From Prevotellaceae bacterium (lineage in GTDB: Bacteria; Bacteroidota; Bacteroidia; Bacteroidales; Bacteroidaceae): 20,486 nucleotides of DNA. A program made the position numbers and the translations under genes. Positions 9,401 to 15,803 of the stretch are shown here, piece by piece (position 1 is the first letter of the stretch; every line of letters begins with the position of its first letter). The stretch is taken from NCBI GenBank assembly GCA_031262265.1, contig JAISIB010000183.1, forward strand, positions 1-20,486, in the 5' to 3' direction. Below the pieces are notes generated by a model. That model saw only the letters and a program-made list of their open reading frames with translations. It was not told the DNA's origin and made no database searches.

Positions 9401-9773
9401 TACCGATGTCGAGTAAGACGTCCATTCCGACGTTTACCGCACTGGTTTGTACGCCGCCGGAATCGGCTCCTCCGGCCTCCACGCTGCACCGGACGAGTTT
9501 AAACACGATAAAACTATCTACGATATTCTGGCTACTTCCATCCGAGAGTATTTCTTTGAAAGTAATCGAATAGTCTCCTGTATTCGTTTGGTCTTTTCCG
9601 AGATAGGTGAATGATAAGATGTTTAGATACATCGTATAATCCGTTATCTGTATCCGTTTGAACGGCGTATTCAGATAGAGCGTATACGTCTTTCCGGTAA
9701 AATCTTCCGGTAAACCATTACGCGTAATCGCTACCTGTACGGATATGTCATTACCTATTCGGATACGCTTCAT
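3405..9773 (-). CDS. Giant composite tail adhesin with LamG-like, CotH-like and BspA-type LRR regions
   Basis: A 2122-residue protein, read here as the main receptor-binding or tail-tip protein. Residues 1-115 are an Ig-like attachment domain shared with the preceding 117-residue gene. Residues 120-350 are shaft-like, followed by two 14-residue Glu/Asn-rich repeats (355-382) and a seven-glycine hinge (427-433). Residues ~435-780 are serial beta-sandwich segments. Residues ~815-985 look like a LamG/concanavalin fold. Residues ~1060-1470 resemble CotH-like proteins, with RFRGQGTSSMTYYKWNW (1061-1077) and IDDTDTRNRIDNRG (1409-1422). Residues ~1640-1870 hold irregular leucine-rich repeats. The C-terminus (~1910-2113) is like BspA-type LRR surface proteins of Bacteroidetes, ending in the hallmark TIYVPDASVDAYKAASGW. 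The ATG at 9773 overlaps the upstream stop as ATGA. Domain names come from sequence pattern only; the CotH assignment is the least certain, and kinase activity should not be assumed. Confidence 0.85.
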   Translation of the reverse strand: MKRIRIGNDISVQVAITRNGLPEDFTGKTYTLYLNTPFKRIQITDYTMYLNILSFTYLGKDQTNTGDYSITFKEILSDGSSQNIVDSFIVFKLVRCSVEAGGADSGGVQTSAVNVGMDVLLDIGTGFANLAAIKVGGKTYTAVDGVITLPSTLKDYGILDTDVTAQKLTGFVSGQNTSILPSDSILSALGKIQAMINALNTGGSEDPDGDFLGLDEEGRVYIKGSRILRALSDVDILGSLSVGDLINVATGIRIGNYTAGNNGHGAAIMLDPVTGETTLEVDNLDVRGVANINSDSFPILKSTDQLTAPSDANVFSALRSLAEMATRSLSRLNEDTAQGKITFNNGIIIRKQSVEESNTPDELNDAAIEESDNPDELNDAGIEELSGGDVGKFDDLTDADGFSAAQEGTYVLQKGADGIYRPIPGTGGGGGGGDLARVYLTNNLDSRNLTVQAGAPAVLRFTFNSEDRQTSDGEWQATGEQGSLVIQVQNNNIPSLTTVYEATINSAQVINVDVREFLASGTNTVAVKVTGNISLLSTTALTYTVTVTNLSVSSPNFPWWMAKTADIALPLYITGNLSKKLFVGIQQILPDGSTGNYSQEYEVNIGTAVWTETPYQFTIPFPNLDGLFRVSVYVSNQDETLVTPPITWEIVCTLSTTTTPYVAINNIASPADNWAENILFEYAIIDGVAATAAAEFVVKYGTTTINDSQLAGVATQTRQTFSLPLEVETESDDNFTLDVTVKRDALSLHAPFEIQVANSVGYSPVAGAAFFMNPKVRSNNQANREVIINQMNGAAIGAEWSNMSWSLDGWMSDDNGVSVLRILAGQNVAIDYKPFNSEAAQVGKTIEIDFLVRNVTDSSLPILTIATGTNDTNYNGFKLYPNLASMFSQSAKNASAQQLPLDDEVRIRLVLTITPSAYALPNYNRVALYVDGKVNRMFAYANNDYFQQAAKILIGSETADIDIYALRVYDIGLTSEGVHRNYIATLDSNVDKATEQASNDVMTTDGGSIDFAKARQQMNVMVIDQRPPNYLTGNVSITTGTNFWWYPKGAADFSLTWLANRFRGQGTSSMTYYKWNWRCDRIVQVGGVAATKVPFFDGEPSIGYFTAKINWASSMQDHKAGATALFNDAYKQLGLSNDFTDDDPTSRVAIHQVPCVCFYKYTDEEQQVQYEFLGEFTVGADKGDEATFNYDEDKFPAGQMVEGADNSPAEANFLKPFTAARMTYNEDEESLQNPSGQNCWDLDWGADASYFTLFKQAYNIAYQCSQKIAPFAGTLADLQAQASNIRNSGLEYWLTGTRDLYFYEPADGTFHPSDIDDGNGTINLITQLVDKGYGLTADMVAAAADDNALNVLFCAARVAKFRAEAGNFWNIQSLLLQQQDRELFAGTDERAKNTYFRIALVDGKFSVIIDDTDTRNRIDNRGQDNKPPYIEVHDNYPNGQPYFNGNDSVLWDLLLLAFPAEANTMQKSYLDGLQALSGVGTGKSLERLYACYTKYFVGIKRYFPARIINTFSKFYEDAKNDSRYSNDTDPLSQVHGDFFSAETNWIRLRLIYIMSKYSYGLFSAAGENEILFRVAGQDITYNITPAVAMYPAVRNGTSIVRGARTMAGDVCGVVVPLSGAADQQNGIQAADYLSDIGDFYGMQVHGAMTITGKRLQRISLGHKTANIVIAITSLTVAGTPSVRTIILSRITTLVGALNVTDCTHLEEISFDGTGVTQVQLPAGGLLRKIEYADTTVYINLQNFPLLANAGIVTTPAQLAAVTDLLIQDCPNVEPFELLISILSAQDAQGSGHALKRVRLVGINKTYNSGGANILGRLAQLTDGTYQGLTAAGVVQAGYPVIEGSLTLYGNVYQQDIDAVQAAFPALTLTVVGERYIRFVDPEVQRVVANRWGDGTGTTQTQLDAVTAIETSSIFAGNTVITDMSDFGIYFRNLQRIRYQVFQNMTNLTTFYLGHKVVFSTNNIGAFNGCTKLATIDFENIELTTSELQGSLFNYCAFTEVNQDTDNARHEVFMFINNSKLKKYVGVEGLTKCEQQFMYDNLDLCDLPSTMTTVGSANGLFASGGFKVLICRATTPPSPGTLGWGSKQTIYVPDASVDAYKAASGWSSYASIIKPLSQYVPSG
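8628..8711 (-). repeat. Two tandem 42-bp units in the adhesin gene
   Basis: The units encode EESNTPDELNDAAI and EESDNPDELNDAGI, adjacent 14-residue repeats at adhesin residues 355-382. They differ at scattered bases, so the duplication is not recent. The repeat lies between the shaft region and the glycine hinge, and its length could tune linker reach. Confidence 0.85.
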
Positions 9774-10123
9774 AAGGTGACAGCAATGTTTTTAGTGGAT
9801 ATGTTGTTTGATTCATCGCCGGCCTCTACACTACACCGAACAAGCTTGAAGATAATGAAGCTATCTATCATCTTTTGACCTCCGGAAGAAGTGGTCAATT
9901 TGAGCGTGATAGAATAATCGCCGGTATGTGTCTGGTCTTTGCCGAGATAGGTAAACGTATAGGCTCCGATGTTCGGTGTAGAAGCCGTCGGAGTAATAGC
10001 CTTTTTACCAAACGGCGTGTTCAGGAACCACGAAGCTGTGTATCCCGTCAGATCAGCCCCTACTTCTCCGTTCATGACCGACACGTTTATTACGATGTCG
10101 TTCCCTATTCTAACTCGTTCCAT
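9770..10123 (-). CDS. Stand-alone paralogue of the adhesin N-terminal domain
   Basis: A 117-residue beta-rich protein, first gene of the left operon. Over its whole length it matches residues 1-115 of the giant adhesin encoded next door. Shared blocks are RIGNDI at the start, LNTPF, FTYLGKDQTxTGDYSIT, DSFIxFKLVRCSVEAG and a final S-x-x-N/V ending. Similar small Ig-like proteins occur in Bacteroides phages beside fibres, and the fold recalls BppU-type N-terminal domains that anchor fibres to a baseplate. I infer that this protein and the adhesin's N-terminus occupy equivalent attachment sites, or form a hetero-oligomeric collar. The start is the ATG at 10123, about 20 bases from a -7 box. The stop overlaps the next ATG (ATGA). 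Confidence 0.82.
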   Translation of the reverse strand: MERVRIGNDIVINVSVMNGEVGADLTGYTASWFLNTPFGKKAITPTASTPNIGAYTFTYLGKDQTHTGDYSITLKLTTSSGGQKMIDSFIIFKLVRCSVEAGDESNNISTKNIAVTL

Positions 10124-10142
10124 TTTTTATTTTTCTTTTCTG

Positions 10143-10150
10143 CAAAATTA
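10143..10150 (-). promoter_or_regulatory. Bacteroidetes-type -7 box for the tail-fibre operon
   Basis: On the minus strand the sequence reads TAATTTTG, fitting TAnnTTTG, the -7 consensus of the Bacteroidetes primary sigma factor. It lies 20 bases before the ATG at 10123. A TTTG occurs upstream but at the wrong spacing for a -33 box, so only half of the promoter is supported. Confidence 0.45.
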
Positions 10151-10247
10151 CAAGCCGCAAACGTAGGATAAGCGATATATTATGCACCTTGTCGTATAAC
10201 TATAATCAACATACATAATATATCACTCCTTTTTTATAGCAGCCATC

Positions 10248-10255
10248 TATTTTTG
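10248..10255 (+). promoter_or_regulatory. Bacteroidetes-type -7 box for the portal gene
   Basis: TATTTTTG fits TAnnTTTG and ends 20 bases before the portal ATG at 10276. The region upstream is T-rich, but I see no clear -33 TTTG at normal spacing. With the minus-strand box at 10143-10150 it makes a divergent control region of about 150 bases. Confidence 0.45.
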
Positions 10256-10275
10256 TACGTTCAAACCAAAAAAGG

Positions 10276-12213
10276 ATGAAAAGAAAACTCATACCCAAGA
10301 AAGAATTACCACCGATAGACAGCGTCGCTTACGAAAAGCGCATAAGCGGTGGAGATATGCTTCCGTTGCTATACAAGGCGGCGCGGGCATGGGACAATCT
10401 GAATAAGTTTCGCAAAGACCGCGAACGCAGTAAACGATACCTGTACGGCGATCAATGGGGAGACATGGTAACCGTCTGTATTAACGGGAAACAAGAAACA
10501 ATGACCGAAGAAAAGTATATTTTAAAGCAAGGAAATATACCTCTCAAAAACAACCTTATACGCCGTCTTGTCAAAACAGTGCTCGGAACCTATCGAAATC
10601 AAAACAAAAAACCGATAGCGATCGCGCGCGATCGCGAAGAACAACAGCTTGGCGAGACGATGAGTGCGTTACTCGAATACAACTACACATTAAATGAGAA
10701 GAAAGAACTGGACGCACGTATGTTCGAAGAGTTCTGTATGTCCGGACTGGCCGTGCAAAAGGAGAGCTTCGGTATTCGTGAAAATTTGAAAGACTGCTAT
10801 ACGGACAATATCAATCCGCAGTATTTCTTTTTAGACGGAGCACTGAATGATCCGCGCATGAAAGATCTCTCTCTGATAGGAGAGCTACACGACCTGACAT
10901 TGGACGAGTTGTGTTCCGCATTTGCGCACTCCGATGCGGATGTAAAGCGATTCAGCGAGATATACAAAAGTATGTATGATAGATCGCAAACGCGATATTC
11001 CGAAGATACCTTTGGTAGAGACCGCCACGACAATTCTTTTTACACGCCGAACACGCCGAACTTATGTCGTGTCATTGAGTTGTGGACGCGGGAAACGCGC
11101 AAATCATTGATGTGTCACGACTGGCTGCACGGGGATGCGTACATAGATTCGTACAGCAGCCTTCCGGCCATCAAGGCGGAGAATGCCGCCCGCTTGGAAG
11201 AAAATAAGATGCGCGATGCGGCCGGAAACTACATCATGGACGAGAGCGGAAAAGTTGTAAAGCTATTCATGCCGATGGAAAAAGTGCCGCTCATCGAGTA
11301 TGAGTACTTCATTGAGACGTATTGGTATTTTCGTTTTCTATCTCCGTTCGGAGACATATTACAGGAGGGAGAAACGCCGTACGAACACGGCAGTCATCCG
11401 TACACCGTGAAGGCCTATCCGCTTATCGACGGAGAGATACACTCGTTTGTATCGGATGTGATAGACCAACAAAGATTCTTCAATCGCTATGTCATACTAA
11501 ACGACTTCATCACGAAAGCCTCCGCCAAAGGAGTGCTCATTGTTGATGAGGACAGTATACCGGCCGACATGTCAATAGACGATGTTTCGGACCAGTGGGT
11601 AAGATACGACGGAGTTATCAAGCTGAATTTGAAAAACGGAGCCAAGCCGCCTCAGCAGATGGCAAACACACAACGCATCGCCGGACTGAACGATATGATA
11701 CAGCTGCAAGCGCAACTTATGGAAGATGTGTCCGGCGTTCACGGAGCGATGCAGGGCAAGCAGGCAAGCTCTTCCACGTCCGGGTATTTATACCAGCAAC
11801 AGGCGGCGAATGCTTCCAATTCTATCGTGGATATTCTGGAAACATATAGCAACTTCATCCTATCCGGTACACAGAAGAAGATGCAAAATATGCAGCAATT
11901 CTACGACGAGCAGAAGACGGTCCGCGTCGCCGGTCGAAATGCCGTTGTTAGATATAACCCCGCTATCTTAGGCGGCGTGAAATTTGACCTCTCTGTAAGT
12001 GAGAGCTTTGATACGCCGGTATATCGCGCTCTCAACAACGACTTCCTGCTGCAAATGCTGAATTTAAAACAGATTACCGTAGAAGATGTATTGCAGGTAG
12101 GCCATTTCCCGTTTGCCGACCAACTATTACAACTGATACAAGCGCGAAAACAGGAATTGACGAACACACAGCAACCAATGCCACCTGCCGGAGCAAATCC
12201 GGCAGGTATCTAA
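10276..12213 (+). CDS. Phage portal protein
   Basis: The 645-residue protein would form the twelve-subunit ring at one capsid vertex through which DNA enters and leaves. Evidence is the overall pattern of P22-like portals: an early aromatic LYGDQWGD motif (about 57-64), the PLKNNLIRRLVKTVLGTYRN helix region near residue 94, a long mixed stem and clip region, and a Gly/Ser-rich segment around residues 484-520 (SGVHGAMQGK, then ASSSTSGYLYQQQAANASNS), typical just before the portal's crown helices. The Gln-rich C-terminus ends in a Pro/Ala tail. Length fits podovirus-like portals. The gene stands alone on the plus strand, between a divergent promoter region and a terminator, although scaffold, capsid and adaptor are on the other strand. 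Portal assignment is firm; the P22-like subclass is an inference. Confidence 0.85.
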   Translation: MKRKLIPKKELPPIDSVAYEKRISGGDMLPLLYKAARAWDNLNKFRKDRERSKRYLYGDQWGDMVTVCINGKQETMTEEKYILKQGNIPLKNNLIRRLVKTVLGTYRNQNKKPIAIARDREEQQLGETMSALLEYNYTLNEKKELDARMFEEFCMSGLAVQKESFGIRENLKDCYTDNINPQYFFLDGALNDPRMKDLSLIGELHDLTLDELCSAFAHSDADVKRFSEIYKSMYDRSQTRYSEDTFGRDRHDNSFYTPNTPNLCRVIELWTRETRKSLMCHDWLHGDAYIDSYSSLPAIKAENAARLEENKMRDAAGNYIMDESGKVVKLFMPMEKVPLIEYEYFIETYWYFRFLSPFGDILQEGETPYEHGSHPYTVKAYPLIDGEIHSFVSDVIDQQRFFNRYVILNDFITKASAKGVLIVDEDSIPADMSIDDVSDQWVRYDGVIKLNLKNGAKPPQQMANTQRIAGLNDMIQLQAQLMEDVSGVHGAMQGKQASSSTSGYLYQQQAANASNSIVDILETYSNFILSGTQKKMQNMQQFYDEQKTVRVAGRNAVVRYNPAILGGVKFDLSVSESFDTPVYRALNNDFLLQMLNLKQITVEDVLQVGHFPFADQLLQLIQARKQELTNTQQPMPPAGANPAGI

Positions 12214-12251
12214 TACCTCTTCTTCATATATTATTTGAATTGTTTAGAAAG

Positions 12252-12284
12252 AAAAGAGCGTGTAGAAAAACTACACGCTCTTTT
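12252..12284. terminator. Strong bidirectional intrinsic terminator
   Basis: A perfect 14-bp stem (12252-12265 with 12271-12284) closes a five-A loop. A run of T follows on the plus strand, and the A-rich left flank gives T's on the minus strand. It sits between the convergent portal and adaptor genes and should end transcription from both. Confidence 0.9.
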
Positions 12285-12306
12285 TGATTACAGGATGGTA
12301 TAAAAG

Positions 12307-12945
12307 TTACTCGTTCGCACGATAGTAGCTCTCCGCAATTTTGAAGAGCACATCGGCAGCAGCCTGATTCCCTCGCGCAATCTCAGTCAGTCCGGCGCAC
12401 ATGTTTACGACACTCTTATATAGGATCGTCGAAAAGGAAATGGAATCCCCATCAATAACAGGTATGGGAACGTACAGGAATTTACTTATCGCGGCGTTTG
12501 CTTTGGTGGTAGAATAAAACTCCAATACCCGCGCGCCCGTCGCATCGAAAGACGAAACACATATCGGCCGTTTAGGATTTCCCCGTATGTATTTGTTTTT
12601 TTGTTTCATTGCCTCGTCGGAGCCGTATTCTACCATGAAGTTCACCTCCACACTCCAATCGTCGAGCAGAAAGGAGACGAGCCGCAGAAAATCAGCCGGC
12701 AAGGAGACATCCCCGCTTCCGTCCGAGTTCGTATTCACCACAGAAGGTACGTGAGGTTTTCCTTCGAGCATCCACAGCGGAGCCGCCTCTTCGACCGACC
12801 GAACAGCGTCCGACAACTTGGACCGGATAATGTCATCCAACTCCATATTGTCGTCGGCGACGGCCAGATATTCGTTCTGTACGCTGTTTTCATCCAGCGT
12901 AATGCGAATATCTCTGATTAGGTCTGCGACGGCATGCGTGGTCAT
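12307..12945 (-). CDS. Head-tail adaptor (connector) protein
   Basis: A 212-residue, mostly helical protein with the hallmark LPADFLRLVSFLLDDW (residues 82-97). It resembles DUF6682-type phage adaptor proteins, in which an LPxDxLRL strand-turn follows an N-terminal helical region (here DDIIRSKLSDAVRSVEEAAP). Such proteins add a ring under the portal after packaging and give the tail its docking site. It is the last gene of the scaffold-capsid operon, five bases after the preceding stop, and ends just before the bidirectional terminator. Position downstream of the capsid gene supports the role. The family match is by pattern only. Confidence 0.65.
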   Translation of the reverse strand: MTTHAVADLIRDIRITLDENSVQNEYLAVADDNMELDDIIRSKLSDAVRSVEEAAPLWMLEGKPHVPSVVNTNSDGSGDVSLPADFLRLVSFLLDDWSVEVNFMVEYGSDEAMKQKNKYIRGNPKRPICVSSFDATGARVLEFYSTTKANAAISKFLYVPIPVIDGDSISFSTILYKSVVNMCAGLTEIARGNQAAADVLFKIAESYYRANE

Positions 12946-12950
12946 ACGGT

Positions 12951-13358
12951 TTATCCGATGTTAGGAAATTCAACATGCTTTTCTTTTGCCGCAGCCAAGA
13001 TAGCTTCCGGCGTGGTCAACGCCGACGGATCACTTCCACACTCATTAACGAGGTAGTCGGCCGCTTCCTGCCATGAAGTAACGGTATCGACAACTGTCTC
13101 TGTCAGCTTATCCGGTTTTTCGGTATCATCCGGTTTTGTTTTGTCTTTTATTTTCGAGGTGTTGCTTGGTGCAGGATTGTCCGTTCGTACAAACCATTTT
13201 TTAAAATAGAAGCTACTCTCAATAGCCTCAATTTCTTCTTTTTCTGTCGTTACATAAACGCTCCCACCTTTCGTTGTAGGGTTGAATTTGATACGTTTAC
13301 TCTTATCTTTAATCAATAGATCAAATGATATATTTCTGTCGGAATAATAATTAGCCAT
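12951..13358 (-). CDS. Small head/neck-associated protein with SAP/HeH-like C-terminus
   Basis: A 135-residue protein in three parts. Residues 1-58 form a compact beta-type N-terminus (GGSVYVTTEKEEIEAIE). Residues ~60-90 are a Pro/Lys/Asp/Thr-rich linker. Residues ~95-135 form a helical end, SWQEAADYLVNECG then AILAAAKEKHVEFPNIG, similar in style to the small helix-extended-helix or Rho N-terminal-like domains found on phage head accessory proteins. It lies between the capsid and adaptor genes, where decoration, head-fibre or completion proteins usually sit. Function is not established; the domain comparison is tentative. It is separated from the capsid gene by a hairpin, so its expression may be lower than that of the capsid protein. 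Confidence 0.6.
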   Translation of the reverse strand: MANYYSDRNISFDLLIKDKSKRIKFNPTTKGGSVYVTTEKEEIEAIESSFYFKKWFVRTDNPAPSNTSKIKDKTKPDDTEKPDKLTETVVDTVTSWQEAADYLVNECGSDPSALTTPEAILAAAKEKHVEFPNIG

Positions 13359-13391
13359 ATTCTATTGTTATTTAAATTTGTATAAGATTAA

Positions 13392-13425
13392 TAAAGGCAT
13401 GGATATAATACATTCCATGCCTTTA
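13392..13425 (-). terminator. Hairpin after the capsid gene (attenuator or partial terminator)
   Basis: An 11-bp perfect stem (13392-13402 with 13415-13425, core AAAGGCATGG/CCATGCCTTT) encloses a 12-base AT-rich loop, 11 bases past the capsid stop. On the minus strand it is followed by TTAATCTTATAC, which is not a clean U run. It more likely stabilises the capsid message or gives partial termination before the two downstream genes. Confidence 0.6.
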
Positions 13426-13435
13426 AATTTATCTA

Positions 13436-14845
13436 TTACGCAGCGGTACCTACCACCACGCGTGCGTGTGCGTTCGGATACGTCAGATAACAGGTTGATG
13501 CCTCCGTTAACGTAACGGCCATCGAATCGCGAATCAGTAATGCTTTCATATCATGATCCTTTCGCTCCCACGCCTTAAATGTCTTTTTGCGAAGATATTC
13601 AGGGTCGAGTACAAAAATCTCATTCGATTTTCCGTTCAAGTCCATCAATTCATGATGCATTACCAATAGTTTTCCGAAATTGGAATCAAAAGACGTAAAC
13701 TTTAATCCCCAATGTTCTATTTCCTTGATTACTTTAAATCGTTCACTCTTCATTTTTGCCAATGTGGCGAGTGCATCCGATCCGCAAAATCCGATTTTTA
13801 CACCGTTCCCACTGTCATTTCCGACAAAAATATCTTTCAGAAAATCTACCATCTGATCGTCAGACACAGTAGTAACACCATTCGTTGTTGTACCCAACCC
13901 TATATCCTTTCCGGCCATGTAATATATGCCGCCCGTTGTATATACAGCTCGGTTATTCATTGGATTAACGGTGTAACCTTTTATACCGAAATAAAACGAA
14001 TTCTCCATCCCGATGCGCATGTCGTAAACAGCGTCTTCTTCGAGGTCAGAGAAATTCCAATCAACTTCCTTCTTGGAAAGTTTATCAAAAGTCGACTGTT
14101 CTACCTGCATGATAAATTTTTGACAATAGTTTTCATCTTTCGTCGGTAGATTAGTAAACTCCTCCGTAATCACATCCAATTCACTGGCGGCTCGTCCCAT
14201 ACGAATCAATACCGTATCCTTCGGAATAGCCGGTAACCATGTATTTCCGTTGTTTCCGTTTTTTAATCCATTAATAGCGATTACAATTGGCATGCGGTTG
14301 GTCGTTTTTCCAACAACAAGCAGCATCAATTCCCGCATAGTATCTTGTGTGGCACCATTAGCTGCATAACCTTTTACACCCACCACTCGAATGGTGTCGT
14401 TTAGAGAAATCATCGCCGGATCAGCAACCGAAATGGTTGCTGTCAAACCATCTTCTTGCGCCTCAAACGCGGCCGACAAACTGGTTTTAATAGGCTTTGT
14501 TCCGACGCTATAATATTCTACCGTTTGAGAAACGGACCTGCGCTTAATTTCCGCCATACGCGTAATCTGATCAATAGGCGTACGCATCGGGCGCATCTTA
14601 GTAATGCGCTTATCAATCTCGTTTACATAAAAATTATCATCGCCGATTTCTGTTCCGGTCTGAACGGTAGCGGCACCTGCTCCATCTTGTCCCGTAACAG
14701 TGACGCCCGCATCCGGCAACGATGCCGATTCACCACCTAATGTGGTAGCCGCAGCCATATGAATATCGGCTGCTCCCCCAACTACTAATGCCATCACAAA
14801 AAGCGACAGCGAAACAATCGTAAAAAAAACGTTCTTTGTTTTCAT
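13436..14845 (-). CDS. Major capsid protein with signal-peptide-like N-terminus
   Basis: 469 residues, placed directly after the scaffold gene. The body (from about residue 70) looks like an HK97-fold-type major capsid protein of Bacteroides phages: DKRITKMRPMRTPIDQITRM (78-97), VEYYSVGTKPIKTSL, a glycine-rich loop, and a C-terminal FVLDPEYLRKKTFKAWERKD with a final beta strand ending VVVGTAA. Length fits. Unusually, it opens with a basic n-region (MKTKN), a hydrophobic stretch at residues 6-24, small residues (GGAAD) and a flexible Gly/Ala/Ser stretch, like a signal peptide or transmembrane anchor. Met30 could be an alternative start that removes it, but that would leave a 108-base untranslated gap. 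The 14845 start lies 21 bases after the scaffold stop. The capsid role is inferred from context and pattern. Confidence 0.78.
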   Translation of the reverse strand: MKTKNVFFTIVSLSLFVMALVVGGAADIHMAAATTLGGESASLPDAGVTVTGQDGAGAATVQTGTEIGDDNFYVNEIDKRITKMRPMRTPIDQITRMAEIKRRSVSQTVEYYSVGTKPIKTSLSAAFEAQEDGLTATISVADPAMISLNDTIRVVGVKGYAANGATQDTMRELMLLVVGKTTNRMPIVIAINGLKNGNNGNTWLPAIPKDTVLIRMGRAASELDVITEEFTNLPTKDENYCQKFIMQVEQSTFDKLSKKEVDWNFSDLEEDAVYDMRIGMENSFYFGIKGYTVNPMNNRAVYTTGGIYYMAGKDIGLGTTTNGVTTVSDDQMVDFLKDIFVGNDSGNGVKIGFCGSDALATLAKMKSERFKVIKEIEHWGLKFTSFDSNFGKLLVMHHELMDLNGKSNEIFVLDPEYLRKKTFKAWERKDHDMKALLIRDSMAVTLTEASTCYLTYPNAHARVVVGTAA

Positions 14846-14866
14846 AAAATAATGTATTTTAATTAT

Positions 14867-15676
14867 TTATATTTTTTTATTACCCCATACGCTTGGCTTC
14901 TGGAGCTTATCCAGTGCCTTAATAGACTCCGGAATATCACGTTCACTCGGCGGTGCGCCGTTGCTCGGAATAGAGGCAGGCATCCCTTCTACCGCTGTGC
15001 GCTTCCGTTTGCCCGCATTTATCTGAGCGTTGCGTCCATCAATTTCTCCTTCGGCGCGCGCCTGCGCCACAGCCGCCTCGTTCGCCGCCATCATCTCGTC
15101 GTACCTACCCGCTTTCATCTCTCTGATCCAGTCGTCATATGTGATGTCATTCGACACAAGGCGTTCAAACAAACCTCTGTCTCCGTACAGCCGGTCGTAT
15201 GCTTTCTGTGCCTCTTCGTCGGAGAACTCTCCGTCGGCCGCAGCACGATCCAGCTCTTCCAACATTCGGCTTATATTAGCCTCTGCGGTAGCCTGCAACT
15301 CCTTATTCTTCGCCAGTTTCTCCGAATACTTGGCTTGTGCTGCCGCGAATTCCTGCGCACGCTCCGGATCGGCCAACGCCTCTCGGAACTCGTCTCCGTA
15401 GTGTTCAAGGAGATACTCGACAGGGTTACCTCCCTGCCTCATTATCATCATAAATCCTGCGCTTCTCGGGTCTGAGGCAAGCAGGCTGCCCAATTCTTCG
15501 GATGCCCTATCCGAGCGATCCAGTCGGTCGTAGTCATCCATGATTTGCTGATAGACGATCTCGTCGTCATCTATCTCCGTATCCGGATACCTTTCCGCGA
15601 ACCGCGCACGAAACGTATCCCTCTTGCTTGCAGGCGGAGTAGCAGATTCCGCCGGTTTTTCTTTCGATTCAGCCAT
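14867..15676 (-). CDS. Phage scaffold protein
   Basis: A 269-residue, very charged, low-complexity helical protein immediately upstream of the capsid gene. It opens with a Pro/Ala/Ser-rich disordered tail, continues with long Glu/Ala/Arg helices likely to form coiled coils (about 115-220, AQEFAAAQAKYSEKLAKNKE), and ends with a basic, Pro-containing tail (GKRKRT, then KALDKLQKPSVWGNKK). This architecture, length and order are standard for internal scaffolds, whose C-terminal helix-turn-helix binds the coat protein to shape the prohead. No protease domain is visible, so it is probably expelled or cut by another enzyme. It is the first gene of its operon. Confidence 0.78.
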   Translation of the reverse strand: MAESKEKPAESATPPASKRDTFRARFAERYPDTEIDDDEIVYQQIMDDYDRLDRSDRASEELGSLLASDPRSAGFMMIMRQGGNPVEYLLEHYGDEFREALADPERAQEFAAAQAKYSEKLAKNKELQATAEANISRMLEELDRAAADGEFSDEEAQKAYDRLYGDRGLFERLVSNDITYDDWIREMKAGRYDEMMAANEAAVAQARAEGEIDGRNAQINAGKRKRTAVEGMPASIPSNGAPPSERDIPESIKALDKLQKPSVWGNKKI

Positions 15677-15693
15677 TTTATTAAAATTTTGTC

Positions 15694-15701
15694 CAAAAAT
15701 A
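15694..15701 (-). promoter_or_regulatory. Bacteroidetes-type -7 box for the scaffold-capsid operon
   Basis: The minus strand reads TATTTTTG, matching TAnnTTTG and identical to the box before the portal gene. It lies 17 bases upstream of the scaffold ATG at 15676. I see no matching -33 box. Confidence 0.45.
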
Positions 15702-15755
15702 AGGTGCTCATAAATGATTATAGCGATATTTTATGCGCATTGCTCTAAAAATTTA

Positions 15756-15763
15756 TATATTTG
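15756..15763 (+). promoter_or_regulatory. Bacteroidetes-type -7 box for the packaging operon
   Basis: TATATTTG fits TAnnTTTG and lies 40 bases before the ATG at 15804. It also falls inside the frame opened by the alternative start at 15714, which argues for 15804 as the real start. No clear -33 box is seen. Confidence 0.42.
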
Positions 15764-15803
15764 CCCCAATCTTTGCGGCGACCACGTATATAAACCTTTT
15801 TTC

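Noticed and set aside
15714..15803. Upstream in-frame ATG extending the duplicated small protein by 30 residues.
   Set aside because: The extra segment covers the -7 box at 15756-15763, is AT-rich intergenic-like DNA, and gives a low-complexity peptide unlike the rest.
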